A DNA stretch of 64,000 bases from Rhizobium sp. WYCCWR10014 (GCF_001657485.1 NZ_LXFU01000051.1:1-64000); one strand, 5' to 3'. Counted from the first letter of the stretch, positions 51,343 to 60,754 are shown. Notes: generated by a model not told the origin, from the sequence alone. Program-made: numbers and translations.

Positions 51343-52065
51343 ATGAAGGCAAATAGCAGCGACAGGCCGGTGATCCGGCCGCTTCCGGTCATGGACCGCG
51401 CGCGTCAGGTGACCGACGCACTGGCGGATTATGTTGAAGAAGCCAGGTTGAAGGCGGGCGATCGGCTGCCGGCCGAGCGCGAGCTGATGGCGGCCCTTAT
51501 GGTCGGTCGTTCGACCATTCGCGAGGCGATACGCCATTTCCAGGCGCTCGGTGTCATCGAGACGCGAAAGGGCAGCGGCACCTATCTGCTGAAGCCGGTT
51601 TCCAGGGCGACGATCCACATGCCGCTGTCTTTTGACACGGTTCATCTGCGCGACGTGCTGCTGCAGACGCTGGAGGTTCGCCGCGGCATCGAATGCGAGG
51701 CGGGCATGGTCGCGGCCCGGCGACGCACCGAAAAGGACCTCGTCGTCATCGAGGAAAAGCTGGACGCGATGGAGCGGGTGCACCTGGAGAAAGGCACCTC
51801 CGGGCCGGAGGATCTGGCCTTCCATCTCGCCGTCTACGACGCCACCCACAATCCGCTGTTTCGCCAGCTTCTCGAGCAGATGCGTGAGACCTTCGAGCGC
51901 TTCTGGGAGCATCCCTTCGACCGGCAGGATTTCGCGCGCCGGTCCTTTCCCTTTCACCGCACGCTTTTCAACGCGATCGCTGCCGGGGACCCCGAGGCGG
52001 CGCGCGCCGAAACATTGAAAATTCTCGATATCGTCGAGGAAGACATCAAGGAAATGTCCAAATGA
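51343..52065 (+). CDS. GntR-family regulator (FadR/FCD type)
   Basis: 240 residues. Winged HTH AEARLKAGDRLPAERELMAALMVGRSTIREAIRHFQALGVIETRKGSGTYLL (here beginning EEARLKAGDRLP), then a helical FCD effector domain with LEVRRGIECEAGMVAARR, AFHLAVYDATHNPLF and HRTLFNAIAAGD, which usually holds a metal and a carboxylic ligand. It overlaps the PLP-enzyme gene by ATGA and leads a seven-gene run with an ABC importer, so it most likely controls this operon in response to its substrate. Confidence 0.9.
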   Translation: MKANSSDRPVIRPLPVMDRARQVTDALADYVEEARLKAGDRLPAERELMAALMVGRSTIREAIRHFQALGVIETRKGSGTYLLKPVSRATIHMPLSFDTVHLRDVLLQTLEVRRGIECEAGMVAARRRTEKDLVVIEEKLDAMERVHLEKGTSGPEDLAFHLAVYDATHNPLFRQLLEQMRETFERFWEHPFDRQDFARRSFPFHRTLFNAIAAGDPEAARAETLKILDIVEEDIKEMSK

Positions 52066-53234
52066 GCAACGGCTCTGAACCGTTCGATCTTGCTTCCCTC
52101 ATCACCGCGCATGACGAAGGCAACTTCGCCGACGCCGTCGTGCCGCCGATTTTCCAGACCTCGCTTTTCACCTTTTCCGATTATGACGACATGATCGCCT
52201 CCTACCGCGGCGAGAAGGTGCGGCCGATCTATACGCGCGGCCTGAACCCGACGGTACGTGCCTTCGAGGAAATGCTCGCCAAGCTCGAAGGTGCCGAGGA
52301 TGCGCTGGGCTTTGCCAGCGGCATGGCGGCGATCTCGTCGGCTGTCTTAAGCTTTGTCGAGCCGGGCGACCGCATCGTTGCCGTCAAACATGTCTATCCC
52401 GATGCCTTCCGCCTGTTCGGCACCATCCTGAAGCGGATGAAGATCGAGGTGACCTATGTCGACGGGCGCGACGAGGAAGCGGTCGCCAAGGCGCTGCCCG
52501 GCGCCAAGCTCTTCTACATGGAAAGCCCAACGAGCTGGGTGATGGAGGCGCACGATGTCGGCGCGCTCGCAGCACTCGCCAGACAACAGGGCGTCGTCTC
52601 GATTATCGACAACAGCTGGGCGAGCCCGTTCTTCCAGCGGCCGCTGACGCTTGGCGTCGACCTCGTCATTCATTCGGCCTCGAAATATCTCGGTGGCCAC
52701 AGCGATGTGGTGGCGGGCGTCATCGCCGGCTCGAAGGCGATGATTGCGCGCGTCAAGGCTGAGGCCTATCCTTATCTCGGCGGCAAACTTTCGCCGTTCG
52801 ACGCCTGGCTCCTGATCCGCGGGTTGCGCACGCTGCCGCTGCGCATGCGGGCCCATGAGGCATCCGGCCTCGAGATCGCCAGGCGTCTGCAGAAGCTCGA
52901 CGTGGTGGAGACGGTCTGCCATCCGGGGCTTGCCAATCGTCTGCCCGCCGGCCTCAACGGCACCTCGGGCCTGTTTTCGTTCATCTTCCGCGAGGGCGTC
53001 GATATCCGAGCCTTCGCCGACCACCTCAAGCTCTTCAAACTGGGCGTAAGCTGGGGTGGACATGAAAGCCTGATCGTACCGGGCGAGGTGGTGCTTCAGC
53101 AGAAGGCACAGCCAAATTCCGCACATGCCTTCGGCATCCATGCGCGATCCGTACGTCTCCATGTCGGCCTCGAAGGAACCGAGGCTCTTTGGAGAGACAT
53201 CGAGGAGGCGCTCGCCGCCGCCTCACAATCCTGA
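52062..53234 (+). CDS. PLP-dependent Cys/Met metabolism enzyme (cystathionine gamma-synthase/lyase family)
   Basis: 390 residues with the PF01053 layout: substrate loop IYTRGLNPTVRAFEEMLAKLEGAEDALGFASGMAAIS, Asp contacting PLP in IIDNSWASPFFQRPL, PLP lysine K208 in HSASKYLGGHSDVV, and the C-terminal SWGGHESLIVPGE. It could be a beta-lyase, a gamma-synthase or another member acting on sulfur or amino compounds, and sequence alone does not decide. Its place between a GntR regulator and a sugar-type importer is unusual for methionine biosynthesis and suggests catabolism of the imported compound (inference). Confidence 0.88.
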   Translation: MSNGSEPFDLASLITAHDEGNFADAVVPPIFQTSLFTFSDYDDMIASYRGEKVRPIYTRGLNPTVRAFEEMLAKLEGAEDALGFASGMAAISSAVLSFVEPGDRIVAVKHVYPDAFRLFGTILKRMKIEVTYVDGRDEEAVAKALPGAKLFYMESPTSWVMEAHDVGALAALARQQGVVSIIDNSWASPFFQRPLTLGVDLVIHSASKYLGGHSDVVAGVIAGSKAMIARVKAEAYPYLGGKLSPFDAWLLIRGLRTLPLRMRAHEASGLEIARRLQKLDVVETVCHPGLANRLPAGLNGTSGLFSFIFREGVDIRAFADHLKLFKLGVSWGGHESLIVPGEVVLQQKAQPNSAHAFGIHARSVRLHVGLEGTEALWRDIEEALAAASQS

Positions 53235-53269
53235 AACCCGAGAGAAACCTAACAAGGGGGAACTGAGCC

Positions 53270-54529
53270 ATGAAAAAACTAATAATCTCGACGCTCTTTG
53301 CTTCGATGATGGCGGGCACGGCCTTTGCCGATACCACGCTCAAGCTTGTCGAAGTCATCACCAGCCCGGAGCGCACCGAAACGCTGAAATCGATCGTCGG
53401 CAAATTCGAAGCCGCCAATCCCGGCACCAAGGTCGACATCATCTCGCTGCCCTGGAACGAAGCGTTCCAGAAGTTCGCAACCATGGTGTCGGCCGGAGAC
53501 GTGCCCGATGTGATGGAAATGCCCGATACCTGGCTGTCGCTCTATGCCAATAACGGCATGCTCGAGAGCCTGGAGCCCTACCTCGAAAAGTGGGAGCACA
53601 CCAAGGAGCTGACGCCGCGCGCGCTGGAACTTGGCCGCGACGTCAAGAACACCGCCTACATGCTGCCCTACGGCTTCTATCTCAGGGCGATGTTCTACAA
53701 CAAGAAGCTGCTTGCCGAAGCCGGCGTCGCGGCGCCGCCGAAGACGATGGAAGAATTCACCGCCGCTTCGGAAAAAGTTTCCAAACTGTCCGGCAAATAC
53801 GGCTACTGCATGCGCGGCGGAGCGGGCGGCCTCAACGGCTGGATGATCTTTGCCGCCTCGATGGCCGGCTCGAACAAGTATTTCAACGACGACGGTACCT
53901 CGACGATGAACAGCCCCGGCTGGGCCAAGGGCATCGAATGGATGGTCGATCTCTACAAGAAGGGCTATGCGCCGAAGGATAGCGTCAACTGGGGCTTCAA
54001 CGAAGTCGTCGCCGGCTTCTATTCCGGCACCTGCGCGTTCCTCGATCAGGATCCGGATGCGCTGATCGCCATCGCCGAACGCATGAAGAAGGAGGATTTC
54101 GGCGTCATGCCGCTGCCGAAGGGCCCCGACGGCAAGTCCTTCCCGACGATCGGCTATGGCGGCTGGTCGATGTTCACGACCAGCGGCAACAAGGACCTCT
54201 CCTGGAAGCTGATCGCCACCCTCGAAGGGCCGGAAGGCAATATCGAGTGGAACAAGCGCATCGGTGCCCTGCCGGCCTATACGGCGGCCGAGAAGGATCC
54301 CTTCTATGCCGGTGACCAGTTCAAGGGCTGGTTTGAGGAACTGGCCGACCCGAACACGGTGCCAACAGTCATGCCGACCTATCTCGAGGAATTCGCCTTC
54401 TTCAAGGATTCGCTGGCGATCAAGACCTCGCAGCAGGCATTGCTCGGCGATATCTCGGCGAAGGATCTGGCCGACCAGTGGGCCGAATACCTCACCAAGG
54501 CGCAGCAGAAGTTCCTCGCCAAGAAATAA
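53270..54529 (+). CDS. ABC transporter substrate-binding protein (family 1)
   Basis: 419 residues. Signal peptide MKKLIISTLFASMMAGTAFAD with cleavage near residue 20. Family-1 sugar-type features: NPGTKVDIISLPWNEAFQKFATMVSAGDVPDVMEMPDTW, TCAFLDQDPDA, and GYGGWSMFTTSGNKDLSWKLIATLEGP. AAGGGGGAA precedes the ATG. It lies 35 nt after the PLP-enzyme gene. A strong hairpin with a T-run follows the stop. The ligand is unknown. Confidence 0.9.
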   Translation: MKKLIISTLFASMMAGTAFADTTLKLVEVITSPERTETLKSIVGKFEAANPGTKVDIISLPWNEAFQKFATMVSAGDVPDVMEMPDTWLSLYANNGMLESLEPYLEKWEHTKELTPRALELGRDVKNTAYMLPYGFYLRAMFYNKKLLAEAGVAAPPKTMEEFTAASEKVSKLSGKYGYCMRGGAGGLNGWMIFAASMAGSNKYFNDDGTSTMNSPGWAKGIEWMVDLYKKGYAPKDSVNWGFNEVVAGFYSGTCAFLDQDPDALIAIAERMKKEDFGVMPLPKGPDGKSFPTIGYGGWSMFTTSGNKDLSWKLIATLEGPEGNIEWNKRIGALPAYTAAEKDPFYAGDQFKGWFEELADPNTVPTVMPTYLEEFAFFKDSLAIKTSQQALLGDISAKDLADQWAEYLTKAQQKFLAKK

Positions 54530-54541
54530 ACAACGGATCGA

Positions 54542-54578
54542 CGGCGGCGGCCTCGGAACAGGCCGCCGCCGCTTTTTT
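54542..54578 (+). terminator. Attenuator-like terminator after the binding-protein gene
   Basis: Perfect 12-bp GC stem, CGGCGGCGGCCT (54542-54553) with AGGCCGCCGCCG (54560-54571), 6-nt loop, then six T (54573-54578), 12 nt after the stop and 47 nt before the first permease gene. It should end most transcripts here, giving more binding protein than permease. Confidence 0.85.
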
Positions 54579-54625
54579 GATGACACAGACGGCGCCTGAA
54601 CGCCGCGAATGGGAACTTCTGGCTG

Positions 54626-55561
54626 ATGACCATTTCCGCCGATACGCTCGACATGCGTCGCGACCGCAGGCCATGGCTGCGTCGCGTTGCCGACGCTTCG
54701 GAGCCCTATCTCTACAGCGCACCGTCGCTGATCCTGATCATTGCAGTGATGCTGGTGCCGCTGACGGTCGGCATTTCCTACGCCTTCCGCGATATCCAGC
54801 TGCTCAATCCGTTTTCCGGCGGCTTCATCGGGCTCGATCATTTCCGCGAGCTTGCCGGCGATGCCGCCTTCTACGGGGCGCTGAGGAACACGCTCTGGTG
54901 GACGGGCGCTTCCGTCGTCCTGCAGTTCGTTTTCGGGCTGATCCTGGCGCTTCTGCTCGACAAGCCGTTCAAGGGCAGGGCGATCGCGCAGGCGCTGGTC
55001 TTCCTGCCCTGGGCCGTGCCGTCCTTTCTCGCCGGCCTCAACTGGGCCTGGTTGTTCAATCCCGTCATCGGTCCTATCCCGCACTGGCTTTTCGCCCTCG
55101 GGCTGATGCATGAGCCGGGCAATATCCTCTCCGATCCCAATTATGCGATGTGGGGACCGATCGTTGCCAATGTCTGGTGGGGCATTCCCTTCTTCGCCAT
55201 CACTTTGCTTGCGGCGCTGCAGGCGATCCCGCGCGATCTCTATGAGGCAGCATCGATCGACGGCGCCGGCTGGTTCCAGCGCTTCCGCTCGATCACCCTG
55301 CCGTTTCTGGCGCCGACGATCGCCATCACCGTGCTGCTGCGCACCGTGTGGATTTCCAATTTCGCCGATCTCATCGTCGTCATGACCAATGGCGGGCCGG
55401 CCGACCGGACGCAGATCGTCGCCAGCTATATCTTCACGACAGCCTTCAGGCGGCTCGATTTCGGTTATGCCTCGGCGATCGCGCTGGTGCTGCTCGTGCT
55501 GCTGCTTGCCTATTCGATGCTGATCATCCTGCTCCGGCAGACGCTGCTGAACAAGGATTGA
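54626..55561 (+). CDS. Sugar-type ABC transporter permease (MalF-like)
   Basis: 311 residues with six membrane helices starting at PSLILIIAVMLVPLTVGISYAF, and the EAA loop YEAASIDGAGWFQRFRSITLPFLAPTI. The ribosome site is weak, which together with the hairpin upstream keeps its level below that of the binding protein. The second permease gene follows after 4 nt. Confidence 0.9.
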   Translation: MTISADTLDMRRDRRPWLRRVADASEPYLYSAPSLILIIAVMLVPLTVGISYAFRDIQLLNPFSGGFIGLDHFRELAGDAAFYGALRNTLWWTGASVVLQFVFGLILALLLDKPFKGRAIAQALVFLPWAVPSFLAGLNWAWLFNPVIGPIPHWLFALGLMHEPGNILSDPNYAMWGPIVANVWWGIPFFAITLLAALQAIPRDLYEAASIDGAGWFQRFRSITLPFLAPTIAITVLLRTVWISNFADLIVVMTNGGPADRTQIVASYIFTTAFRRLDFGYASAIALVLLVLLLAYSMLIILLRQTLLNKD

Positions 55562-55565
55562 GATC

Positions 55566-56396
55566 ATGAGACGATCCGCCATCCCCACCATCGCACACCG
55601 CCTGGCGATCCTTTGCTACATCGCCTTCGCGCTCTTTCCGCTGTTCTGGCTGCTCAAGGTGTCGGTGACGCCGAACGACCTGCTCTATAGCGAGGGCGTG
55701 CGCATGTGGCCGTCGCGCACGACATGGGATCACTATGCCTTCGTGCTGCGCCACAGCGCGTTTCCGACCTTCTTCAAGAACAGCCTGATCGTCTCGGCCT
55801 CGACGGCCGTCACCGTGACGATCTGCGCCTCGCTGTCCGGCTACGCGCTGTCGCGGTTCAATTTTCGGGCAAAATACTGGATCGTCGCCCTGATGCTGCT
55901 GACCCAGATGTTCCCGCTGGTCATGCTGGTGGCGCCGATCTTCAAGATCCTGTCGCCGCTGCATCTGACCAACAGCCTGACCGGGCTCGTCATCGTCTAC
56001 ACCGCCTTCAACGTGCCTTTCGCCACCTTCCTGATGCAGTCCTTCTTCGACGGCATTCCGAGGGATCTCGAAGAGGCGGCGAAGATCGACGGGGCGACGC
56101 AGTTCACAGCGTTTCGCCAGATCATCCTGCCGCTGACGCTGCCGGGCATCGCCGCCACACTCGGCTTCGTCTTCACCGCCGCCTGGAGCGAGCTGCTCTT
56201 CGCGCTGATGCTGATCAACGGCAATGACGCGGCGACCTTCCCGGTCGGCCTTCTCACCTTCGTTTCGAAATTCTCGGTGGACTTCGGGCAGATGATGGCG
56301 GCGGGCGTCATGGCGCTCATTCCGGCCGGCCTCTTCTTCCTGCTTATCCAGCGCTATCTCGTTCAGGGCCTGACGGCCGGCGCGGTCAAGGGTTAA
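55566..56396 (+). CDS. Sugar-type ABC transporter permease (MalG-like)
   Basis: 276 residues, six helices beginning AILCYIAFALFPLFWLLKVSV. EAA loop EEAAKIDGATQFTAFRQIILPLTLPGIA. The C-terminus FLLIQRYLVQGLTAGAVKG is typical of CUT1 partners. It lies between the first permease gene and the ATPase gene (4-nt gap each side). Confidence 0.9.
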   Translation: MRRSAIPTIAHRLAILCYIAFALFPLFWLLKVSVTPNDLLYSEGVRMWPSRTTWDHYAFVLRHSAFPTFFKNSLIVSASTAVTVTICASLSGYALSRFNFRAKYWIVALMLLTQMFPLVMLVAPIFKILSPLHLTNSLTGLVIVYTAFNVPFATFLMQSFFDGIPRDLEEAAKIDGATQFTAFRQIILPLTLPGIAATLGFVFTAAWSELLFALMLINGNDAATFPVGLLTFVSKFSVDFGQMMAAGVMALIPAGLFFLLIQRYLVQGLTAGAVKG

Positions 56397-56400
56397 ACAA

Positions 56401-57459
56401 ATGGCATCGATCGATATCCAGAATATCCGCAAAGCCTATGGCCATGTGCAGGTGTTGCACGGCGTCAACCTGGAAATCCGGGACGGCGAATTCGTCGTGC
56501 TCGTCGGCCCGTCCGGCTGCGGCAAGTCCACGCTGCTGCGCATGATCGCCGGGCTGGAGGAGGTCACATCAGGTGAGATCCGCATCGCCGGCAATAGGGT
56601 CAACGAGCTGCATCCCAAGGATCGCGACATTGCCATGGTGTTCCAGTCCTATGCGCTCTATCCGCATATGAACGTCGCCGGCAATATGAGCTACAGCCTC
56701 AGGCTGCGGAAGGTGGCGAAGGAGAAGATTGCGAGCGCGGTCGCGGCAGCCGCCGCCAAGCTCGGCCTCGACCCTTTGCTCGAACGCAGGCCGAAGGCGC
56801 TTTCCGGCGGCCAGCGACAGCGCGTCGCCATGGGTCGCGCCATCGTGCGCCAGCCGAAAGCCTTCCTGTTCGACGAACCGCTGTCCAACCTCGATGCGCG
56901 CCTGCGCGAACAGATGCGCGCCGAAATCAAGAAACTGCATGGCGACCTGAAGGCGACCTCGATCTACGTGACCCACGACCAGATCGAGGCAATGACGCTG
57001 GCGGACCGGATCGTCGCCATGCATGGCGGGGTGGTCCAGCAGGTCGGCAGTCCCCTGGAGCTTTACGACCACCCCGCCAATCTCTTCGTTGCCGGCTTCA
57101 TCGGCTCGCCGGGGATGAATTTCCTCGAGGCCAGCTATGATGCCGGCGGCGTGAAGCTGAAGGACGGCACGATCGTGCCGCTTGCAAAGCCTTTGCCGCT
57201 TGTCGACGGCGCAAAGGTGACGCTCGGCATCCGCCCGGAGCATGTGCTGATGAGCGACGGCGGGGCGGGGCTTGCCGCGGATGTGGAACTCGTCGAACCC
57301 ACAGGCTTCGGCATCATCCTGCACCTTGCCCTGCATGGCCTGCCGTTCAAGATCTTCACGCTGAACCGCGACGCGCTGAAGGCAGGTCCGAAGGTTAATG
57401 TAGCCTTCCCAGCCCAGTATCTGCATGTGTTCGACGGTGAGGGAAAACGCGTCGATTGA
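56401..57459 (+). CDS. CUT1 ABC transporter ATP-binding protein (UgpC/MsmX-like)
   Basis: 352 residues. Walker A GPSGCGKST (36-44), Q-loop VFQSYALYPHMNV, signature LSGGQRQRVAMGRAI, Walker B AFLFDEPLSNLD, H-switch YVTHDQIEAM. The C-terminal regulatory OB-like domain (VTLGIRPEHVLMSDGG) is present. It energises the adjacent permeases. Since such ATPases can be shared, it could also serve the ATPase-less importer encoded at 19447-22558 (inference). Confidence 0.92.
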   Translation: MASIDIQNIRKAYGHVQVLHGVNLEIRDGEFVVLVGPSGCGKSTLLRMIAGLEEVTSGEIRIAGNRVNELHPKDRDIAMVFQSYALYPHMNVAGNMSYSLRLRKVAKEKIASAVAAAAAKLGLDPLLERRPKALSGGQRQRVAMGRAIVRQPKAFLFDEPLSNLDARLREQMRAEIKKLHGDLKATSIYVTHDQIEAMTLADRIVAMHGGVVQQVGSPLELYDHPANLFVAGFIGSPGMNFLEASYDAGGVKLKDGTIVPLAKPLPLVDGAKVTLGIRPEHVLMSDGGAGLAADVELVEPTGFGIILHLALHGLPFKIFTLNRDALKAGPKVNVAFPAQYLHVFDGEGKRVD

Positions 57460-57529
57460 ACAGTTAAGGCCGGTAGCCCGATGCTGTCGGTTTCGGCATA
57501 CTGTCTCCGGCAGAGATGGGAGGTTCGAT

Positions 57530-58282
57530 ATGCTCGTCGCGCAGATATCCGATATCCATGCGAGGCCGGACCTTTCATCGCTCCAGACGCTGGAGCAAGC
57601 GATCGGCTGGCTGAGGACGTTCCGCCCGGATGCGCTTGTTGTCACCGGAGATCTGGTGGACGACGGATGGCGGCAAGGCTATCGCCTGGTCGCCGAAAGC
57701 CTGCGGTCGCTGGACTGCCCTGTCCACCTGTTGCCGGGCAACGGTGACGATGTGCGATTGATGCGGTCCGAACTTGCCGCCGTTGGCACGTGGATCAACC
57801 CGACGGGACCTATGCACTTCCGGACAGCCGTCGATGGGCTGACTCTCTTCGGAGTCGATCTGACCGTCGCCGGTCAAAGCTACGGCGACGTCCTGCCGCA
57901 TCTGCCGTGGCTGATGAGCGTGCTTGCCGACGTGACGACGCCCTCCCTTCTGTTCATGCATCAGCCGCCATTCAGGATTGGCATCGAGGCGCTGGACCAG
58001 GTCGGATGCAGGAACGGCAGTGCGCTTCTCTGCAGCCTCGAGACGATGCACAGGCTGCCGCTGGCGATTCTGTGCGGCCATGTCCACCGCCCCGCGTTTG
58101 GTCGGTTGGGATCGATCCCTGTCCAGACCTGCGGCTCCCTCTGCCCGCCCAATCCGCTTCTGCTGGAAGGCCGGCCCGATCTTTCGGTGATCGACGCTCC
58201 GTCCTTTCTCATGCATGAGGTCAGCGACGGCAGGCTGGTTTCGCACGTGGTCTCGGTTCCGGCATCCGACAGGGGCGCATGA
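57530..58282 (+). CDS. Metallophosphoesterase (calcineurin-like) with an altered GNH motif
   Basis: 250 residues from the ATG at 57530, which has GGGAGG 6 nt upstream. The upstream in-frame extension lacks family sequence. Class III phosphodiesterase pattern: D8-x-H10 in ISDIHARPD, GD in VVTGDLVDDG (D41), GNGD at 70-73 where GNH[D/E] is expected, MHQPP, and GHVH. The missing His normally acts as general acid, so activity may be changed. It ends the importer operon (70-nt gap), suggesting removal of a phosphoester from the imported ligand, perhaps a glycerophosphodiester (inference). Confidence 0.85.
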   Translation: MLVAQISDIHARPDLSSLQTLEQAIGWLRTFRPDALVVTGDLVDDGWRQGYRLVAESLRSLDCPVHLLPGNGDDVRLMRSELAAVGTWINPTGPMHFRTAVDGLTLFGVDLTVAGQSYGDVLPHLPWLMSVLADVTTPSLLFMHQPPFRIGIEALDQVGCRNGSALLCSLETMHRLPLAILCGHVHRPAFGRLGSIPVQTCGSLCPPNPLLLEGRPDLSVIDAPSFLMHEVSDGRLVSHVVSVPASDRGA

Positions 58283-58385
58283 AAGGATTGCACGGTCATT
58301 CCTCACGTGCTGCGCGCGGAAAAATCTTTTGCCGCATCGCCCATGAGGGCTATATCGTCCGTGTGATTTTGCTGGATTGGATGCC

Positions 58386-59618
58386 ATGACCGACACCGTT
58401 CTCGACCGCTTTCTCCGTTATGTCGTTATCGACACGCAATCAGACCCTGCCTCGTCGACGCAGCCCACCACCGGCAAGCAGAAGGATCTCGGCCGGGTTC
58501 TGGTCGATGAACTGCTGAAGATCGGTCTTGCCGACGCGCATCTCGATGAATACGGCTATGTCTACGCGACCATTCCGGCCAATAGCGACAAGACGGTACC
58601 GGTCATCTGTTTCTGCTCGCATATGGATACGGCGCCCGATTTCAGCGGCACCAATGTCAAGCCGCAGATCATCAGGAACTATGCCGGCGGGGATATCAGG
58701 CTTGCCGGGGACACGGGCCGGGTGATCCGCGTCAGTGATCATCCCGAACTGCAAAACCAGATCGGCAATGATATCGTCACGACCGATGGAACGACATTGC
58801 TCGGCGCCGACGACAAGGCCGGACTAGCCGAAATCATGACCGCGGCTGCGAAGCTCGTCGGCGATCCTGATATCAAGCACGGGACGATCAAGATCCTGTT
58901 TACGCCCGACGAGGAAGTCGGGCGCGGCGTCAACAAGGTCGACCTGAAGAAACTCGGTGCCGACTTCGCCTATACGATGGATGGCGAGACGGCCGGCCAC
59001 ATCGAGGATGAGACCTTCTCGGCCGACGGCGTCGAGATCAGCATATCAGGTGTGGCGATCCATCCCGGTTTCGCCAAGGACCGCATGGAAAACGCCATCA
59101 AGATCGCCGGCGCGATCATCGATCGGCTGCCGAGGGATCTTGCGCCCGAGACCACCGAAGGCCAGCAGGGCTTCGTCCATCCGACCGGCGTGACCGGCTC
59201 GATGGAGAAGGCGTCAGTGAGCCTCATCATCCGTGATTTCACCGACAAGGGGCTGACGGAAAAGGAGGAGATGCTCGAAGCCATCGTCAAGGAGGTGATG
59301 GCTGGCTATCCCGGCTCGACCTATCATTTCGAGGTGAAGGAGCAGTATCGCAACATGAAGGTGGTGCTCGATCGTCACCCGGAGATCGTCGACAACGCCA
59401 TCGAGGCGGTGCGCCGGGCCGGCATGACGCCAGTGCGCGGCAGCATCCGCGGCGGCACGGATGGCTCGCGTCTTTCCTTCATGGGACTGCCGTGCCCGAA
59501 CATCTTCGCCGGCGGCCATGCTTTCCACTCGCCACTCGAATGGGTAAGCCGCCAAGATATGGAAAAGGCCGTCGAAACGATCGTGGAACTGGCGAAGGTC
59601 TGGGAAGAGCGCGCCTAG
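58386..59618 (+). CDS. pepT: Peptidase T (tripeptidase)
   Basis: 410-residue M20-family zinc aminotripeptidase that cleaves the N-terminal residue from tripeptides in the cytoplasm. Metal ligands are visible: His in FCSHMDTAPDF, Asp in LLGADDKAG, catalytic Glu pair in FTPDEEVGRG, Asp in YTMDGE and His in GGHAFHSP. The middle lid domain includes SGVAIHPGFAKDRM. The ATG at 58386 is preferred to a TTG at 58377. It appears to stand alone. Confidence 0.92.
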   Translation: MTDTVLDRFLRYVVIDTQSDPASSTQPTTGKQKDLGRVLVDELLKIGLADAHLDEYGYVYATIPANSDKTVPVICFCSHMDTAPDFSGTNVKPQIIRNYAGGDIRLAGDTGRVIRVSDHPELQNQIGNDIVTTDGTTLLGADDKAGLAEIMTAAAKLVGDPDIKHGTIKILFTPDEEVGRGVNKVDLKKLGADFAYTMDGETAGHIEDETFSADGVEISISGVAIHPGFAKDRMENAIKIAGAIIDRLPRDLAPETTEGQQGFVHPTGVTGSMEKASVSLIIRDFTDKGLTEKEEMLEAIVKEVMAGYPGSTYHFEVKEQYRNMKVVLDRHPEIVDNAIEAVRRAGMTPVRGSIRGGTDGSRLSFMGLPCPNIFAGGHAFHSPLEWVSRQDMEKAVETIVELAKVWEERA

Positions 59619-59656
59619 GCGCGCTTCCATCTAATTCACACAGGAAGGGCGATTGA

Positions 59657-60490
59657 TTAACCGCCGTTCGCAGGAAGGCCGTCACGCAGCATCACGCTGT
59701 CGTAGGCGGGCCGGGGCGTCGGGATCGCGATCGGCATTCCCGGCTCGGGCTCGACCGATGTTACCGGCGATGTTTCCGGCGCGGTCACCGGCGCGGTGAT
59801 CCGCATCTGCCCCGTGCTCGCCGTCGCCATGGGGTCTGGAGCCGGCAGAGGAACGGGAACCGCCGAGGGTATCAGGGCCTCGAATTGCGGCGGCAGCATG
59901 CTTTCGCCGGGCACGTAGTTCATCGCCACCTCGTAGGAGGGCAGCGGCGGCGGCGTTTGAAGCATGCCGTTGGAGTCGCGCTTCTCGTAGAAAGCGTTGC
60001 CGCCGGCGACCGTCACATAGTGCATGTTGTCGTAGGGGAATTTCAGCCCATTGGTGTGGAAGAACATCGCGTCCTTCACCGCGGGATGGCGGGCGCCCTT
60101 AATGAGGATCGCATCGGCCGCGCTGGCAAGTTCGGTTTCGGCCTGCGGCTTGACTTCGCGCGTCATCACGCCGGGCGCAAATTGCCTTTTCTGGGCGACG
60201 ACGCCGCAGATGGAAGGGGGATAGGCGCCGGAGGTGAGCCGGTTCATGACAACGGTACCGACAGCCATGTAGCCGTCCTTGTCCGAATGCTGCGATTCGA
60301 AATACATCGCGCGCTGCAGGCAGTCGCGATCCTTCGCCGTGTAATTGAACGTGACTTTTGCCGGTTGACCCTGCTTCTTGGTGTTCGCCGCCGTTGCCGC
60401 CGGTTTCGATGTCGTCGTGCAGCTTGCAGCCGCCAGTCCTACGAACAAAATCCCGATCAGGGATTTTCCAAAGGAAATCTCCGCCCTCAA
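59657..60490 (-). CDS. SleB-type cell wall hydrolase, putative lipoprotein
   Basis: 277 residues. The N-terminus SLIGILFVGLAAASCTTTSKP looks like a lipoprotein signal with Cys at residue 24. The hydrolase domain (about 50-170) has the SleB pattern: DRDCLQRAMYFESQHSDKDGYMAVGTVVMNRLTSGAYPPSICGVVAQK, with Glu in YFES as the likely catalytic acid, followed by FFHTNGLKFPY. The C-terminal 100 residues are Pro/Thr-rich and disordered. It should cut peptidoglycan from the outer-membrane side. It is convergent with pepT and 264 nt from the cysA stop. Confidence 0.88.
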   Translation of the reverse strand: MRAEISFGKSLIGILFVGLAAASCTTTSKPAATAANTKKQGQPAKVTFNYTAKDRDCLQRAMYFESQHSDKDGYMAVGTVVMNRLTSGAYPPSICGVVAQKRQFAPGVMTREVKPQAETELASAADAILIKGARHPAVKDAMFFHTNGLKFPYDNMHYVTVAGGNAFYEKRDSNGMLQTPPPLPSYEVAMNYVPGESMLPPQFEALIPSAVPVPLPAPDPMATASTGQMRITAPVTAPETSPVTSVEPEPGMPIAIPTPRPAYDSVMLRDGLPANGG

Positions 60491-60754
60491 CGCCAGGTGC
60501 CTCCTATGGGATTAGTCCAGCCCTTTGTGATTAAGTGACAACGTTTTACTCGTCATATGACTGAAATACAAACAACCTTAGATCACAAAAAGCGCAAACG
60601 ACTCTCGCCAAATGCGATTCCGGCGGCGAACTTCCGCATATTCCTGAAATCGGAATCGATTCAAGGATAAAATCATGCAGCAATTCAAAGTGTTACAGCT
60701 CCATTGCGGCTCTCGAAAAGACGCGCGGCGCAGTCGGCCGCGGCCCCATCTCCA

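Noticed and set aside
53279..55591. Minus-strand open frame of about 770 codons across the second importer
   Set aside because: Antisense shadow of the binding-protein and permease genes, with low-complexity charged sequence.
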